DNA from: Hanleya hanleyi
Taxonomy: Eukaryota; Mollusca; Polyplacophora; Lepidopleurida; Hanleyidae
Length of the DNA stretch: 64,000 nt
Reading direction: 5' to 3'
NCBI GenBank assembly: GCA_036873755.1
Contig: JAVTVY010008113.1
Span: 124,001-188,000, forward strand
Below are positions 43,138 through 55,330 of this stretch, piece by piece (position 1 is the stretch's first letter; every line of letters begins with the position of its first letter). The notes under the pieces were generated by a model. The model was not told the origin of the DNA and made no database searches. It saw nothing but the letters and a program-made list of their open reading frames with translations. The position numbers and the translations under genes were made by a program.

Positions 43138-43900
43138 AAAACTACCTCCGAACACAGAAGAGTTCCAATTTTTGCAGCTCACGTGGAGGTCAAGTGCACT
43201 ATAGTTCCGGCAACCTTTGACCTCGAATTCTTCCGCGGTGATGCGTTCTGGCGGTGATGCGGTCAAAAAAGCCTCCGCGAAGAGAAAGTAGTCCCGAGAC
43301 TTCAAATACGCTGCGTCTTAATCTCTCGCAATGTCCGCGAATATAATGTCCGGTCACCTGACAACCTGGAGTTATCTCCCCCTAGTTCCAGTTTTTGCCA
43401 CCAGGGCAACGATCATGTGCTAAAAATATCGATGTTCTCTTCCGCGGTGATGCGGTCTGGCGGTCATGCGGTCACTTCCGCGGACAGAAAGTAGTCCCAA
43501 GTCAACCAAGTGACTTCCAATGTTAATGTATACGGGGAATGCCTAAATAGAGTATGGAAATAGACGTCTTGGGACCGAGGTGGGTCCTTAGTGGACCGAT
43601 TGGGTCGAGTGAGGTGTCAAAGTGAAGCGCTCCTCCAGGGCCATCCAGTCATGGGAGGGTGCATGTAAATTGAGGATTTGTCCCCGAAAATATAAAAAGC
43701 GGACACGTACTTCACTCCTAAAATAGGGGAAACCCCCTATCAACCCTATCCCAAAGGGCTAATATCGGTCCCCGGGCTTATCGGGGCCTGCCTATCAAGT
43801 CATGGGTGGGTGCATGTAAAAGTTTCTCCAGAAAAAAAGCTAAACAGGGACTTTACCCCTAAAATAGGGGCCCGTATTATACAATATACGGGAAAATGCC
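43138..43900. repeat. Polinton TIR fragments near the Naiad array
   Basis: 43138-43171 repeats AAACTACCTCCGAACACAGA of the TIR (28871). 43655-43890 repeats the TIR stretch with AAAATATAAAAAGCGG, CTATCAACCCTATCCCAAAG and CCCCGGGCTTATCGGGGCCT (compare 28360-28570). Between them are CTTCCGCGGTGATGCG direct repeats (43216, 43440). Confidence 0.7.
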
Positions 43901-43942
43901 TATAAGGGGTATGGGGTGGTCATTTTTTTTATTATTTTACTA

Positions 43943-44100
43943 TGGGTTGTTTGGTCTTGTTTTCTTCGTCTCGCCACGAAAAACACGATGGAAGGGGTCC
44001 CGGAGGTAAGCGGTGAAATTTTTCGAAAGTACTGGGTAGGTCTGTATATAGGCCCATACTGCCTATGGGGGAAGGGTCCATACTGGGAAACGACGTCCAT
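43943..44100 (+). repeat. Left flanking direct repeat of the Naiad array
   Basis: ATGGGTTGTTTGGTCTTGTT to GGTCCATACTGGG, repeated with about 80% identity at 58218-58375 on the other side of the array. Divergence is too high for a fresh target duplication. Confidence 0.75.
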
Positions 44101-44545
44101 ACTGGATAATCGATATATAAATGACGCAGTGAAGGAAAAATATCCACCTTCACTGGATTTGAAGGAAACTACAGATAACCCCACAGGCACATCATATTTA
44201 GACCTATATCTCTATAAAAATGAAGCGGGCCTTCTCTCTCGTCGACTGTATGACAAAAGAGATGATTACAATTTCGACATCGTAAACTATCCCTTTCTGG
44301 ACAGCAATATTCCAGTGGGACTTGCATATGGCGTATACATATCACGCCTAGTAGCATTTGCTAGATCCTGTGTTAAATGTGACGATTTTAATCAACGTCA
44401 CAAAACATTGTTGCAGAAACTTATAAAACAGGGCTACACCACCAAGCGCCTCCACTCAAAGTTTCTCAAATTTGGCGATACATATCGCATGCTGATAGCA
44501 AAATACGAACGTAGCGTGCAAGATCTATGGCGCTACGTTTCGTAA
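44101..44545 (+). pseudogene. 5'-truncated Naiad RT end (partial unit)
   Basis: Begins inside the RT just after the catalytic YIDD region (DNRYINDAVKEKYPP) and runs in frame to the common stop after DLWRYVS. Truncation at the 5' side is typical of target-primed insertion. It differs from the other units at a few codons (EKYPP versus DIYPP). Confidence 0.85.
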
Positions 44546-44898
44546 CTTGTGTCTAATTCCGCTTAACCTGGGGCTAGGGGCCGTATGAACCCATGTACTT
44601 CAAGATCCTCATGGGACTCATATGAACAGTCACAATCAAAGCGTGACTGAGATACATCATTCTTTAGATGACGACTTTACAACGAATATAATGGATTAAG
44701 AATACTGATCAGCGATACGTCTTGTCTTGCCGGCATCATTGAAAACTGTTGACCGCTTCCCTCTTGCAGGAAACAAGCCTATGTTTATGTATACTATGAT
44801 TGTCTTTTTTGAATTTGGTGCTAATACTGTTATATGGAATATGGAATAGGTCTTTGGGTTATGGACGCGGATATTCTTTAATGGACGACGGCTGAATT

Positions 44899-45633
44899 AT
44901 GAATGACGGACCAGACGCTTGTAATTTTAACCTGTGTGTTGCTGGATTCTGCTGGTGGACAAGTTGTCCCCGATGCCGGGCCCCTGCACACCCAACACTC
45001 ATAATGGATACAGCAGAAAGACAATATAGTAAGACAGACCCGAGGAACCTTAGTGCAGGTTTCTCGGCCGAGTCTCTAATAGTTCGAAATGCACTAAGAC
45101 CTTTTTCAATCCAAATGACAGATATATTTCTGACCGCAAAGCAAGGTCACGACATCAAACCTTGTAACATTGCGCTTGATGATTGTTTAGCACTGAATTC
45201 TACATGTAATAATTTCAAGATTTCTATATGTGGACACCGTGGATGTCTCACGTGTCCACTCTCTAATACTTCAGCGTCATTTAGTTCCGCGTTAACTGGT
45301 AATTCATATTCTGTAAACTCGTATGTTGATCTGAGTTGTTCTACTACAAACTGTATTTATTTAGTTTCCTGTAAGAAGTGTGGTCAACAGTATGTTGGCA
45401 AGACCACCCAAAGACTCCATCTTAGGGTGAATGGTCACAGAAAATCCGTTAGGAAAAAGCAATTGCTTATAGGTAAGCATTTTTCTGGACCCGACCATGG
45501 CTGGGAAAACTTTAGTATCCAGATCATAGACGTCGTCTATCCATCTACCAAGGATTCGCCCTTTGGATTTGAGAGAAAAATCCGAGAGCGGGAACTATTC
45601 TGGATGCTAGAGCTTGGGTCAGTGTTTAAATGA
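44899..45633 (+). pseudogene. Naiad unit A: GIY-YIG endonuclease part
   Basis: 244 codons from the ATG at 44899 (MNDGPDACNFNLC). The zinc-binding CGHRGCLTC lies near residues 112-120. The nuclease core CIYLVSCKKCGQQYVGKT is near 152-169, with R and H positions in LHLRVNGHRKS and KHFSGPDHGW. Later FERKIRERELFWMLEL holds the catalytic Glu of GIY-YIG enzymes. The enzyme nicks target DNA for priming. A local duplication of TTTAAATGATAATGTCAGTG at 45627-45665 shifts the frame and creates the stop at 45631. Confidence 0.88.
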
Positions 45634-47939
45634 TAATGTCAGTGGGTTTAAATGATAATGTCAGTGGGTTCGGCAATGTTACAAACCGCCGTTCAAATAT
45701 ATCCAATATTACCCAGCTATTTAAACCCCATCAACGGAGACATCGCAGCCATGGTTGGAGAAAGTTTAATAGTGCGATGATTCACGATCATATCACTTTA
45801 AATTACTTAGCTGGTTTAACTAACACACCCAATAGTACACATAGCTTACGTACAGTTCTGTATGCGTTACCTCTGAGAGCTTTAAATCATATAGCCAGAG
45901 ATATACAACAATCTGCGTCTTCAGGAAATATAATACCACCCAAAATCACTAAAGTATGTCAAGATAGAGCGTATGTTCGGTTGTATCGTCCAGTGAACAT
46001 AATCGAAACATCCCAAGATCTGCTTTTCTTGAAACTCAACTACTTAGATAAAGGACTGGACATTATTAATTTACCTCGAGTCCTGAATGATCCAGGCGTG
46101 CGCAACACTGTACCAAACTATTTTAAGTTCACAGAACCTCCTTGCATTTCATATAAGTATACTACATCTATAGCCACCAAAATATTCAATTACTCTAATG
46201 CTGTCAAGGAGTTTGACTGGAACTTATACACGTCGGGGGGCTATAGTTGTGATTGTGAATCGTCGAACTTTATCTATACACCATGCAAACATATTTTGAC
46301 TGGCGATCTTGATGTGGGGAGTGATAAGGACCTAAGATTACTCCTGATGAAGGGACCTAAATATAGAGAGCCGAGAAATATAAATCTGAAGGCCGACCAG
46401 AAAATAGTCCTGTCTGCTTTGGAACAGTACGTTATTGATTGGTCTAAGCGAGAAAAAGTTTAACCTACAGTACTCGCTGATTGGCTGGACCTCACCAAGA
46501 GCAAGGTCGTTGAAACAATCCGCCATATTGACAGAAGTACCCTTCCCCAAGCAAAACAAGTACTGAGAAGCCCCAATTCGGAAGAAGTTCTAGCAAATCT
46601 CCAGAGTAAATTCGTCACAGTCCCAGCAGACAAAGCTCCAAATAATATAATGTTCATATGTAAATATTACTATTACCAGGTGCTGGTTGAAGAATTGAGT
46701 GTAAACATATCGTCATCAAATACGTCTACTTACTCTCAAACTGCATTTACTCTGGAAGATTTATTTAACAATCACAAAACGTTTCTCAAGGAAAGAGGTA
46801 TTTGTATTCCAACCAAACATAATGATATACCAAAAGTATACTGGACCCCCAAAATGCATAAATCACGATACAAAACTAGATTCATAGCTGGTTCTAGAAG
46901 CTGCACCACCAAGATTCTTTCAACCCTGTTGGCGAGGGCCCGTCAGGAGGTAAAAACATTTTGGGAAAGGTATTGCGCCAGTATTTCTAAAAACTCTGGC
47001 GTTGAATGTATGTGGATATTGAAAAACTAAAAATGTCTTACGGACGAACTTGATGCAAAAGGTCACATACCGTATAGACATGTATCCACATGGGATTTTT
47101 CCACTCTCTATACTACAATCCCTCATCGAGACCTTATTGACCGCCTAAGTTCATTAATAGCATCTGTGTTCAAGAAAACTGATCGTAGATATAATGATGT
47201 CGGATGCCATAAAGCATTCTTTAGCTCTACTACATACAAGAAATATCATTCATGGGATGTTTCTTTGTTTATAGAGTTGCTTGAATTTCTCATTAATAAT
47301 ATCTATGTGAAATTTGGCAACACAATATATCAGCAGCATATAGGTATTCCAATGGGTACTAATTGTGCACCCCTGTTGGCTGACCTATATCTGTTCTCTT
47401 ATGAATATAACTATATGCAGGCGCTTTCAAAAACCGATCCATTCAAAGCCCGTTCTTTCTCATTCACCAAACGCTAAAAAGACGATCTTCTCGCTGTGGA
47501 TAATCGCTATATAAATGACGCAGTGAAGGATATATATCCACCTTCCCTGGATTTGAAGGAAACTACAGATAACCCTACAGGCACATCATATTTAGACCTA
47601 TATCTCTATAAAAATGAAGCGGGCCTTCTCTCTCGTCGACTGTATGACAAAAGAGATGATTACAATTTCGACATCGTAAACTATCCCTTTCTGGACAGCA
47701 ATATTGCAGTGGAACCTGAATATGGCGTATACATATCACGCCTAGTAGCATTTGCTAGATCCTGTGTTAAATGTGACAATTTTAATCAACGTCACAAAAC
47801 ATTGTTGCAGAAACTTATAAAACAGGGCTATTCCACCAAGCGCCTCCACTCAAAGTTTCTCAAATTTGGCGATACATATCGCATGCTGATAGCAAAATAC
47901 GAACGTAGCGTGCAAGATCTATGGCGTTACGTTTCGTAA
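45630..47939 (+). pseudogene. Naiad unit A: linker and reverse transcriptase
   Basis: One frame throughout with three stops: TAA at 46461, TAA at 47028 and TAA at 47475. The CxC linker (YSCDCESSNFIYTPCKH) is near 46240. RT landmarks are IPKVYWTPKMHKS near 46830, motif A DFSTLYTTIPH near 47095, motif B GIPMGTNCAPLLADLYLF near 47345 and the catalytic block at 47475, where YI of YIDD is replaced by stop-Lys. RT copies element RNA from the nicked target. Confidence 0.88.
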
Positions 47940-48197
47940 CTTGTGTCTAATTCCGCTTAACCCGGGGCTAGGGGCCGCATGAACCCATGTACTTCAAGAT
48001 CCTCATGGTACTCATATGAACAGTCACAATCAAAGCGTGACTGAGATACATCATTCTTTAGATGACGACTTTACAACGAATATGATGGATTAAGAATACT
48101 GATCAGCGATACGGATTTGATATTTTTGGAACATCATGATGTCTTGCCGGCATCATTGAAAACTGTTGACCGCTTCTCTCTTGCAGGAAACAAGCCT

Positions 48198-48311
48198 ATG
48201 TTTATGTATACTATGATTGTCTTTTTGAATTTGGTGCTAATACTGTTATATGGAATATGGAATAGGTCTTTGGATTATGGACGCGGATATTCTCTAATGG
48301 ACGACGGCTGA
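48198..48311 (+). CDS. Conserved small membrane ORF in the Naiad pseudo-LTR (unit B)
   Basis: From the ATG at 48198: MFMYTMIVFLNLVLILLYGI then WNRSLDYGRGYSLMDDG and TGA. The first half is a clear transmembrane helix. It is preceded by a TCTCTCTTGCAG acceptor-like site. The TGA is followed by ATT and then the in-frame ATG of the main ORF, so only a UGA separates the two. It is preserved in units C and D-end and nearly so in A. It could be an upstream ORF, or the start of the protein if UGA is read as an amino acid. Confidence 0.45.
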   Translation: MFMYTMIVFLNLVLILLYGIWNRSLDYGRGYSLMDDG

Positions 48312-48530
48312 ATTATGAATGACGGACCAGACGCTTGTAATTTTAACCTGTGTATGCCTGGATTTTGCTGGTGGACAAGTTGTCCCCCAGGCCGGACCCC
48401 TGCACACCCAACACTCATAATGAATACAATAGAAAGAAAATATAGTTAGACAGACCCGAGGAACCTTAGTGCAAGTTTCTCGGCCGAGTCTCTAATAGTT
48501 CGAAATGCACTAAGACCTTTTTCAATCCAA

Positions 48531-49247
48531 ATGACAGATATATTACTGACCGCAAAGCAAGGTCACGACATCAAACCTTGTAACATTGCGCTTGATGATT
48601 GCTTAGCACCGAATTCTACATGTAATAATTTCAAGATTTTTATATGTGGACACCGTGGATGTCTCACGTGTCCACTCTTTAATACTTCAGCGTCATTTAG
48701 TTCCGCGTTAACTGGTAATTCATATTCTGTAAACTCGTATGTTGATCTTAGTTGTTCTACTACAAACTGTATTTATTTAGTTTCCTGTAAGAAGTGTGGT
48801 CAACAGTATCTTGGCAAGACCACCCAAAGACTCCATCTTAGGGTGAATGGTCACAGAAAATCCGTTAGGAAAAAACAATTACTTATTGGTAAGCATTTTT
48901 CTGGACCCGACCATGGCTGGGACAACTTTAGTATCCAGATCATAGACGTCGTCTATCCATCTACCAAGGATTCCCCCTTTGGATTTGAGAGAAAAATCAG
49001 AGAGCGGGAACTATTCTGGATGCTAGAGCTTGGGTCAGTGTTTCCGTATGGTTTAAATGATAATGTCAGTGGGTTCGGCAATGTTACAAACCGCCGTTCA
49101 AATATATCCAATATTATCCAGCTATTTAAAGCCCATCAACGGAGGCATCGCAGCCATGGTTGGAGAAAGTTTAATAGTGCGATGATTCACGATCATATCA
49201 CTTTAAATTACTTAGCGGGTTTAACTAACACACCCAAGTACACATAG
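48531..49247 (+). pseudogene. Naiad unit B: GIY-YIG part
   Basis: Same domain set as unit A, with YLGKT for YVGKT in the core. The frame from the true ATG (48315) meets TAG near 48447, where unit A has Lys. A two-base deletion near 49235 ends the frame. Confidence 0.85.
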
Positions 49248-49259
49248 CTTACGTACAGT

Positions 49260-50998
49260 TCTGTATGCGTTACCTCTGAGAGCTTTAAATCATATAACCA
49301 GAGATATACAACAATCTGCGTCTTCAGGAAATATAATACCACCCAAAATCACTAAAGTATGTCAAGATATAGCGTATTTTCGGTTGTATCATCCAGCGAA
49401 CATAACGAAACATCCCAAGATCGGCTTGAAACTCAACAACTTAGATAAAGGACTGGACATTATTAATTTACCTCGAGTCCTGAATGATCCAGACGTGCGC
49501 AACACTGTACCAAACTATTTTAAGCTCACAGAACCTCCTTGCATTTCATATAAGTATACTACATCTATAGCCACCAAAATATTCAATTACTCTAATGCTG
49601 TCAAGGAGTTTGACTGGAAATTATACGCGTCGGGGGGCCTATAGTTGTGATTGTGAATCGTCGAACTTTATCTATACACCATGCAAACATATTTTGACTG
49701 GCGATCTTGATGTGGTGAGTGATAAGGACCTAAGATTACTCCTGATGAAGGGACCTAAATATAGAGAGCCGAGAAATATAAATCTGAAGGCCGACCAGCA
49801 GATAGTCCTCTCTGCTTTGGAACAGTACGTTATTGATTGGTCTAAGCGAGAAAAAGTTCAACCTACAGTACTCGCTGAATGGCTGGACCATAATGATATA
49901 CCAAAAGTATACTGGACCCCCAAAATGCATAAATCACGATACAAAACTAGATTCATAGCTGGTTCTAGAAGCTGCACCACCAAGATTCTTTCAACCCTGT
50001 TGGCGAGGGCCCTTCAGGAGGTAAAAACATTTTGGGAAAGGTATTGCGCCAGTATTTCTAAAAACTCTGGCGTTGAATGTATGTGGATATTGAAAAACTA
50101 AAAATGTCTTACGGACGAACTTGATGCAAAAGGTCACATACCGTATAGACATGTATCCACATGGAATTTTTCCACTCTCTATACTACAATCCCTCATCGA
50201 GACCTTATTGACCGCCTAAGTTCATTAATAGCATCTGTGTTCAAGAAAACTGATCGTAGATATAATGATGTCGGATGCCATAAAGCATTCTTTAGCTCTA
50301 CTACATACAAGAAATATCATTCATGGGATGTTTCTTTGTTTATAGAGTTGCTTGAATTTCTCATTAATAATATCTATGTGAAATTTGGCAACACAATATA
50401 TCAGCAGCATATAGGTATTCCAATGGGTACTAATTGTGCACCCCTGTTGGCTGACCTCTTATGAATATGACTATATGCAGGCGCTTTCAAAAACCGATCC
50501 ATTCAAAGCCCGTACTTCTCATTCACCAAACGCAAAAAAGACGATCTTCTCGCTGTGGATAATCGCTATATAAATGACGCAGTGAAGGATATATATCCAC
50601 CTTCACTGGATTTGAAGGAAACTACAGATAACCCTACAAGCACATCATATTTAGACCTATATCTCTATAAAAATGAAGCGGGCCTTCCCTCTCGTCGACT
50701 GTATGACAAAAGAGATGATTACAATTTCGACATCGTAAACTATCCCTTTCTGGACAGCAATATTGCAGTGGAACCTGAATATGGCGTATACATATCACGC
50801 CTAGTAGCATTTGCTAGATCCTGTGTTAAATGTGACAATTTTAATCAACGTCACAAAACATTGTTGCAGAAACTTATAAAACAGGGCTACAGCACAAAGC
50901 GCCTCCACTCAAAGTTTCTCAAATTTGGCGATACATATCGCATGCTGATAGCAAAATACGAGCGTAGCGTGCAAGATCTATGGCGTTACGTTTCGTAA
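49260..50998 (+). pseudogene. Naiad unit B: linker and RT, deleted
   Basis: Frameshift from an extra base in the G/C run before the CDC motif (about 49638). A deletion of about 335 bp removes the segment before IPKVYWTPKMH. TAA at 50099, and a 10-base deletion after LLADL (about 50457), shared with unit C. The catalytic block here reads KKDD with no stop. Confidence 0.85.
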
Positions 50999-51256
50999 CT
51001 TGTGTCTAATTCCGCTTAACCCGGGGCCAGGGGCCGCATGAACCCATGTACTTCAAGATCCTCATGGTACTCATATGAACAGTCACAATCAAAGCGTGGC
51101 TGAGATACATCATTCTTTAGATGACGACTTTACAACGAATATGATGGATTAAGAATACTGATCAGCGATACGGATTTGATATTTTTGGAACATCATGATG
51201 TCTTGCCGGCATCGTTGAAAACTGTTGACTGCTTCTCTCTTGCAGGAAACAAGCCT

Positions 51257-51370
51257 AGTTTTATGTATAGTATGATTGTCTTTTTGAATTTGGTGCTAAT
51301 ACTGTTATATGGAATATGGAATAGGTCTTTGGATTATGGACGCGGATATTCTCTAATGGACGACGGCTGA
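51257..51370 (+). CDS. Conserved small membrane ORF in the Naiad pseudo-LTR (unit C)
   Basis: Same frame as the unit B copy, beginning SFMYSMIVFLNLVLILLYGI. The first ATG of unit B is changed here, so the next in-frame ATG (FM or SM) would serve. It ends with the conserved TGA six bases before the main ATG. Confidence 0.35.
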   Translation, partial: SFMYSMIVFLNLVLILLYGIWNRSLDYGRGYSLMDDG

Positions 51371-51589
51371 ATTATGAATGACGGACCAGACGCTTGTAAT
51401 TTTAACCTGTGTATACCTGGATTTTGCTGGTGGACAAGTTGTCCCCCAGGCCGGACCCCTGCACACCCAACACTCATAATGAATACAATAGAAAGAAAAT
51501 ATAGTTAGACAGACCCGAGGAACCTTAGTGCAAGTTTCTCGGCCGAGTCTCTAATAGTTCGAAATGCACTAAGACCTTTTTCAATCCAA

Positions 51590-52078
51590 ATGACAGATAT
51601 ATTTCTGACCGCAAAGCAAGGTCACGACATCAAACCTTGTAACATTTCGCTTGATGATTGTTTAGCACCGAATTCTACATGTAATAATTTCAAGATTTCT
51701 ATATGTGGACACCGTGGATGTCTCACGTGTCCACTCTTTAATACTTCAGCGTCATTTAGTTCCGCGTTAACTGGTAATTCATATTCTGTAAACTCGTATG
51801 TTGATCTTCGTTGTTCTACTACAAACTGTATTTATTTAGTTTCCTGTAAGAAGTGTGGTCAATAGTATGTTGGCAAGACCACCCAAAGACTCCATCGTAG
51901 GGTGAATGGTCACAGATAATCCGTTAGATAAAAGCAATTGCTTATAGGTAAGCATTTTTCTGGACCCGACCATGGCTGGGACAACTTTAGTATCCAGATC
52001 ATAGACGTCGTCTAACCATCGACCAAGGATTCCCCCTTTGGATTTGAGAGAAAAATCAGAGAGCGGGAACTATTCTGG
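51590..52078 (+). pseudogene. Naiad unit C: GIY-YIG part with nonsense codons
   Basis: Open to 51865, then TAG inside the catalytic YVG block (CGQ-stop-YVGKT). A TAA follows in the HRKS region near 51917 and another stop after DVV near 52014. Confidence 0.85.
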
Positions 52079-54391
52079 ATGCTAGAGCTTCGGTCAGTGT
52101 TTCCGTATGGTTTAAATGATAATGTCAGTGGGTTCGGCAATGTTACAAACCGCCGTTCAAATTTATCCAATATTACCCAGCTATTTAAACCCCATCAACG
52201 GAGACATCGCAGCCATGGTTGGAGAAAGTTTAACAGTGCGATGATTCACGATCATATCACTTTAAATTACTTAGCGGGTTTAACTAACACACCCAATAGT
52301 ACACATAGCTTACGTACAGTTCTGTATGCGTTACCTCTGAGAGCTTTAAATCATATAGCCAGAGATATACAACAATCTGCGTCTTCAGGAAATATAATAC
52401 CACCCAAAATCACTAAAGTATGTCAAGATATAGCGCATTTTCGGTTGTATCGTCCAGTGAACATAATCGAAACATCTCAAGATCGGCTTTTCTTGAAACT
52501 CAACTACTTAGATAAAGGACTGGACATCATTAATTTACCTCGAGTCCTGATTGATCCAGACGTACGCAACACTGTACCAAACTATTTTAAGTTCACAGAA
52601 CCTCCTTGCGTTTCATATAAGTATACTAAATCTATAGCCACCAAAATATTCAATTACTCTAATGCTGTCACGGAGTTTGACTGGAACTTATACACGTCGG
52701 GGGGCTATAGTTGTGATTGTGAATCGTCGAACTTTATCTATACACCATGCAAATATATTGTGACTGGCGATCTTGATGTGGTGAGTGATAAGGACCTAAG
52801 ATTACTCCTGATGAAGGGACCTAAATATAGAGAGCCGAGAAATATAAATCTGAAGGCCGACCAGAAAATAGTCCTGTCTGCTTTGGAACAGTACGTTATT
52901 GATTGGTCTAAGCGAGAAAAAGTTAAACCTACAGTACTCGATGATTGGCTGGACCTCACCAAGAGCAAGGTCGTTGAAACAATCCGCCATATTGACAGAA
53001 GTACCCTTCCCCAAGCAAAACAAGTACTGAGAAGCCCCAATTCGGAAGAAGTTCTAGCAAATCTCCAGAGTAAATTCGTCATAGTCCCAGCAGACAAAGC
53101 TCCAAATAATATAATGTTCATATGTAAATATTACTATTAACAGGTGCTGGTTGAAGAATTGAGTGTAAACATATCGTCATCAAATACGTTTACTTACTCT
53201 CAAACTGCATTTACTCTGGAAGATTTATTTAACAATCACAAAACGTTTCTCAAGGAAAGAGGTATTTGTATTCCAACCAAACATAATGATATACCAAAAG
53301 TATACTGGACCCCCAAAATGCATAAATCACCATACAAAACTAGATTCATAGCTGGTTCTAGAAGCTGCACCACCAAGCTTCTTTCAATCCTGATGACGAG
53401 GGCCTTTCCGATGGTAAAAACATTTTGGGAAAGGTATTGCGCCAGTATTTCTAAAAACTCTGGCGTTGAATGTATGTGGATATTGAAAAACTAAAAATGT
53501 CTTACGGACGAACTTGATGCAAAAGGTCACATACCGTATAGACATGTATCCACATGGGATTTTTCCACTCTCTATACTACAATCCCTCATCGAGACCTTA
53601 TTGACCGCCTAAGTTCATTAATAGCATCTGTGTTCAAGAAAACTGATCGTAGATATAATGATGTCGGATGCCATAAAGCATTCTTTAGCTCTACTACATA
53701 CAAGAAATATCATTCATGGGATGTTTCTTTGTTTATAGAGTTGCTTGAATTTCTCATTAATAATATCTATGTGAAATTTGGCAACACAATATATCAGCAG
53801 CATATAGGTATTCCAATGGGTACTAATTGTGCACCCCTGTTGGCTGACCTCTTATGAATATGACTATATGCAGGCGCTTTCAAAAACCGATCCATTCAAA
53901 GCCCGTACTTCTCATTCACCAAACGCTAAAAAGACGATCTTCTCGCTGTGGATAATCGCTATATAAATGACGCAGTGAAGGATATATATCCACCTTCACT
54001 GGATTTGAAGGAAACTACAGATAACCCTACAGGCACATCATATTTAGACCTATATCTCTATAAAAATGAAGCGGGCCTTCTCTCTCGTCGACTGTATGAC
54101 AAAAGAGATGATTACAATTTCGACATCGTAAACTATCCCTTTCTGGACAGCAATATTCCAGTGGGACCTGCATATGGCGTATACATATCACGCCTAGTAG
54201 CATTTACTAGATCCTGTGTTAAATGTGACGATTTTAATCAACGTCACAAAACATTGTTGCAGAAACTTATAAAACAGGGCTACACCACAAAGCGCCTCCA
54301 CTCAAAGTTTCTCAAATTTGGCGATACATATCGCATGCTGATAGCAAAATACGAGCGTAGCGTGCAAGATCTATGGCGTTACGTTTCGTAA
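52079..54391 (+). pseudogene. Naiad unit C: linker and RT
   Basis: 353 codons open from 52079 through the CDC linker to TAA at 53138 (Tyr in D). Then 53144-53494, TAA at 53492, a 10-base deletion near 53850 and TAA in place of YI in YIDD near 53926. The final 147 codons are open to 54391. Confidence 0.85.
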
Positions 54392-54983
54392 CTTGTGTCT
54401 AATTCCGCTTAACCCGGGGCTAGGGGCCGTATGAACCAATGTACTTCAAGATCCTCATGGTACTCATATGAACAGTCACAATCAAAGCGTGGCTGAGATA
54501 CATCATTCTTTAGATGACGACTTTACAACGAATATGATGGATTAAGAATACTGATCAGCGATACGGATTTGATATTTTTGGAACATCATGATGTCTTTGC
54601 CGCCATCGTTGAAAACTGTTGACCGCTTCTCTCTTGCAGGAAACAAGCTTATGTTTATGTATACTATGATTGTCTTTTTGAATTTGGTGCTAATACTGTT
54701 ATATGGAATATGGAATAGGTCTTTGGATTATGGACGCGGATATTCTCTAATGGACGACGCCTGAATTATGAATGACGGACCAGACGCTTGTAATTTTAAC
54801 CTGTGTATGCCTGGATTTTGCTGGTGGACAAGTTGTCCCCGAGGCCGGACCCCTGCACACCCAACACTCATAATGAATACAATAGAAAGAAAATATAGTT
54901 AGACAGACCCGAGGAACCTTAGTGCAAGTTTCTCGGCCGAGTCTCTAATAGTTCGAAATGCACTAAGACCTTTTTCAATCCAA

Positions 54984-55330
54984 ATGACAGATATATTTCT
55001 GACGCAAAGCAAGGTCACGACATCAAACCTTGTAACATTTCGCTTGATGATTGTTTAGCACCGAATTCTACATGTAATAATTTCAAGATTTCTATATGTG
55101 GACACCGTGGATGTCTCACGTGTCCACTCTTTAATACTTCAGCGTCATTTAGTTCCGCGTTAACTGGTAATTCATATTCTGTAAACTCGTATGTTGATCT
55201 TAGTTGTTCTACTACAAACTGTATTTATTTAGTTTCCTGTGAGAAGTGTGGTCAATAGTATGTTGGCAAGACCACCCAAAGACTCCATCTTAGGGTGAAT
55301 GGTCACAGATAATCCCTTAGGAAAAAGCAA
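54984..55330 (+). pseudogene. Naiad unit D: GIY-YIG N-terminal part
   Basis: One base is lost near 55003, and TAG lies in the YVG block near 55257. TAA in the HRKS region near 55312 is shared with unit C. Confidence 0.8.

Larger units (their letters stand above)
44546..47939 (+). mobile_element. Naiad unit A
   Basis: Pseudo-LTR (44546-44898; about 27 bp shorter near 44724), then the coding region to 47939. It is the only unit whose GIY-YIG frame is open from the ATG at 44899. It is closest to the start of the array. Confidence 0.88.
47940..50998 (+). mobile_element. Naiad unit B (internally deleted)
   Basis: Shorter than its neighbours by about 335 bp because the segment between WLD and HNDIPK (at about 49889) is missing. 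The pseudo-LTR is 47940-48314. Confidence 0.88.
50999..54391 (+). mobile_element. Naiad unit C
   Basis: Full-length unit with pseudo-LTR 50999-51373. It shares nonsense codons in the GIY-YIG core with unit D and the 10-base RT deletion with unit B. Confidence 0.88.
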
